Shown here piece after piece: positions 21,399-22,419 of a stretch of 22,419 nt of DNA. Under the pieces are notes generated by a model. That model saw only the letters and a program-made list of their open reading frames with translations. It had not been told where the DNA came from and searched no databases. The stretch is taken from IMG/VR virus record IMGVR_UViG_3300030451_002458, positions 1 through 22,419 of that record; one strand, written 5' to 3'. Source of the stretch: a virus. A program made the translations under genes and the position numbers. Position 1 is the stretch's first letter, and each line of letters opens with the position of its first letter.

Positions 21399-22316
21399 TT
21401 ACTCTTCAGCGAGTTTCTGAAAATAACTCAGTGCGTCATCCTCGTCTTCATCTGTTGATGCTGTTGCAGCAGCAGAGAGATTAGATATCTCATCTAATTC
21501 AGCAGATGATGGTCGATTTAAACCTTCACTAAGATCTTCTAGTTCCTCATCAATAGATTGAGTAGGAGCTACAACTGCCTTTCTTGCAAGAACAGAGTCC
21601 AAACGTGCTTTGAGTTCATCATAAGTTTTGAACTGATCAGCAGCAGTAAACTCACTTAGATCATAGATCTTGTTGTAGATCTCTTCTAGTTTATCATCAT
21701 CATCTAAAAGTGCTTCAGACTTTGAAAATTCTGAACTATCATAGTTCCAGAATCCAGCAACCTGTTTGATCTTCAACTTGAAGTTAGCACCCTTCCAGAA
21801 ATCGAATGGGTTGATTGCTTCTTCATCGTCAAACTCAGGTTGCATTGCAGCAGTAATCTTGTCAAAGATCTTCTTACCAAACTTGTATAGTTTGACTTGT
21901 CCTTCGTTCTCAGGATTACTTGAATCTTTTACAACATAGACATTTGCATAGTAAGAAAGCTTACGCTTTTGCTTACGAGCAATATCTTTGTCTGATTCAC
22001 GACCACTGTTCCAGAGACTTCTGTTGAGTTCTCCTACAGGATCATCTTTACCGAGTGTAGTTAGACTATTCTCAATATACCAACCGCCTGGTCCTTGGAA
22101 AGCGTGACTCCAAACTTGAGTCCATGGCAATTCACAATTAGCATGTGCAGGGAGGAATCGAATAACTGCGTATCCGTTACCTGCTTTATCTACAGCTGGT
22201 TTCCAAAGACGTTCATCAGTATTGTTACCCTTCTCATTAAGTTTCTCAACTTTCTTCATTAACCTTTCGGTTAGAGAACCTGAGCGGGATTGTTTTTTTA
22301 ATGCAGCAAATGACAT
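21399..22316 (-). CDS. 32: Single-stranded DNA-binding protein gp32
   Basis: A 305-aa protein (T4 gp32 is 301 aa) with the T4 order of parts. The basic N-terminus is KKQSRSGS. The OB core has NGYAVIRFLPAH, VWSHAFQGPGGWYIEN, KLSYYANVYVVKDSSNPENE and KLYKFGKKIFDKI, and the C-terminal tail (256-305) is strongly acidic and would recruit replication partners. It coats ssDNA during replication, recombination and repair. T4 zinc ligands H64, C77, C87 and C90 are not kept: only the histidine (H71) remains, and the whole protein has one cysteine (C61). GGAG lies 8 nt before the ATG. Confidence 0.93.
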   Translation of the reverse strand: MSFAALKKQSRSGSLTERLMKKVEKLNEKGNNTDERLWKPAVDKAGNGYAVIRFLPAHANCELPWTQVWSHAFQGPGGWYIENSLTTLGKDDPVGELNRSLWNSGRESDKDIARKQKRKLSYYANVYVVKDSSNPENEGQVKLYKFGKKIFDKITAAMQPEFDDEEAINPFDFWKGANFKLKIKQVAGFWNYDSSEFSKSEALLDDDDKLEEIYNKIYDLSEFTAADQFKTYDELKARLDSVLARKAVVAPTQSIDEELEDLSEGLNRPSSAELDEISNLSAAATASTDEDEDDALSYFQKLAEE

Positions 22317-22355
22317 TTAGTATTCTCCGTATTTTTGTATTATTGGATTGTTTGT

Positions 22356-22384
22356 ATTATATCAGATAATTATGTATTAGTCAA
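22356..22384 (-). promoter_or_regulatory. Near-consensus sigma70-type promoter of gene 32
   Basis: On the minus strand TTGACT (22384-22379), a 17-nt spacer and TATAAT (22361-22356): five of six and six of six consensus bases at the optimal spacing. Start would be about 22349, giving a leader of about 33 nt with GGAG before ATG 22316. It is a host-RNA-polymerase (early-type) promoter, unlike the late boxes elsewhere in the window. Confidence 0.85.
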
Positions 22385-22419
22385 TCGGGTAGATTGGCTT
22401 CTAGTTTATCTAGAGTTAC

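Noticed and set aside
1-22419. CRISPR arrays, insertion sequences, integrase or attachment sites
   Set aside because: No regularly spaced repeats, transposase or integrase motifs, or long direct repeats were seen while reading the window.

Overview
The window looks like a contiguous piece of a T4-like cyanomyovirus (marine Synechococcus/Prochlorococcus phage) genome. The evidence is a set of recognisable T4 tail, baseplate and head homologues (gp26, gp27-like, gp5, gp54, gp48, gp53, gp4, gp32). It also carries cyanobacterium-specific cargo: a CP12-like protein, a tmRNA whose tag begins like cyanobacterial tags, and several 2OG-Fe(II) oxygenases. Gene packing is dense, with TAATG and ATGA couplings, and the DNA is AT-rich.

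Layout. From 17975 leftwards almost everything is on the minus strand and reads as a late virion operon. It starts with gp54-like tail-tube initiator, gp26 and a 63-aa ORF linked to gp26 by a probable programmed -1 frameshift. Two ~570-aa tape-measure-position proteins follow, the second with a lytic transglycosylase domain and an EF-hand loop. Then come a gp27-like hub, a CP12-like protein, a gp5-like OB hub without lysozyme, a beta-rich spike-like protein, a fibre/spike protein with a conserved C-terminal module, and a large structural protein. A small-gene and oxygenase block occupies 2429-4865. The longest gene-free interval (2096-2428) holds a circularly permuted, two-piece tmRNA gene. 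After it come two small hypothetical genes and the start of a large structural protein that runs off the left edge.

From 18008 rightwards four plus-strand genes (gp4 head-completion nuclease, an unassigned 167-aa protein, gp48-like tail-tube cap, gp53 wedge) end at a bidirectional terminator. They converge on minus-strand gene 32 (ssDNA-binding protein), which has a near-consensus sigma70-type promoter. TCTAAATA/TATAAATA-like late-promoter candidates sit at the starts of the late units.

How it fits together: the late operons build the tail tube, baseplate hub and host-wall-penetrating spike. gp4 finishes the head, gp32 serves replication, and the tmRNA, CP12-like protein and oxygenases are the accessory, host-directed part. 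The two most notable signals are the complete frameshift cassette at 16219-16275 and the permuted tmRNA at about 2137-2402, which has a long, atypical tag. All functional names rest on reading the translated sequences; no database search was run.
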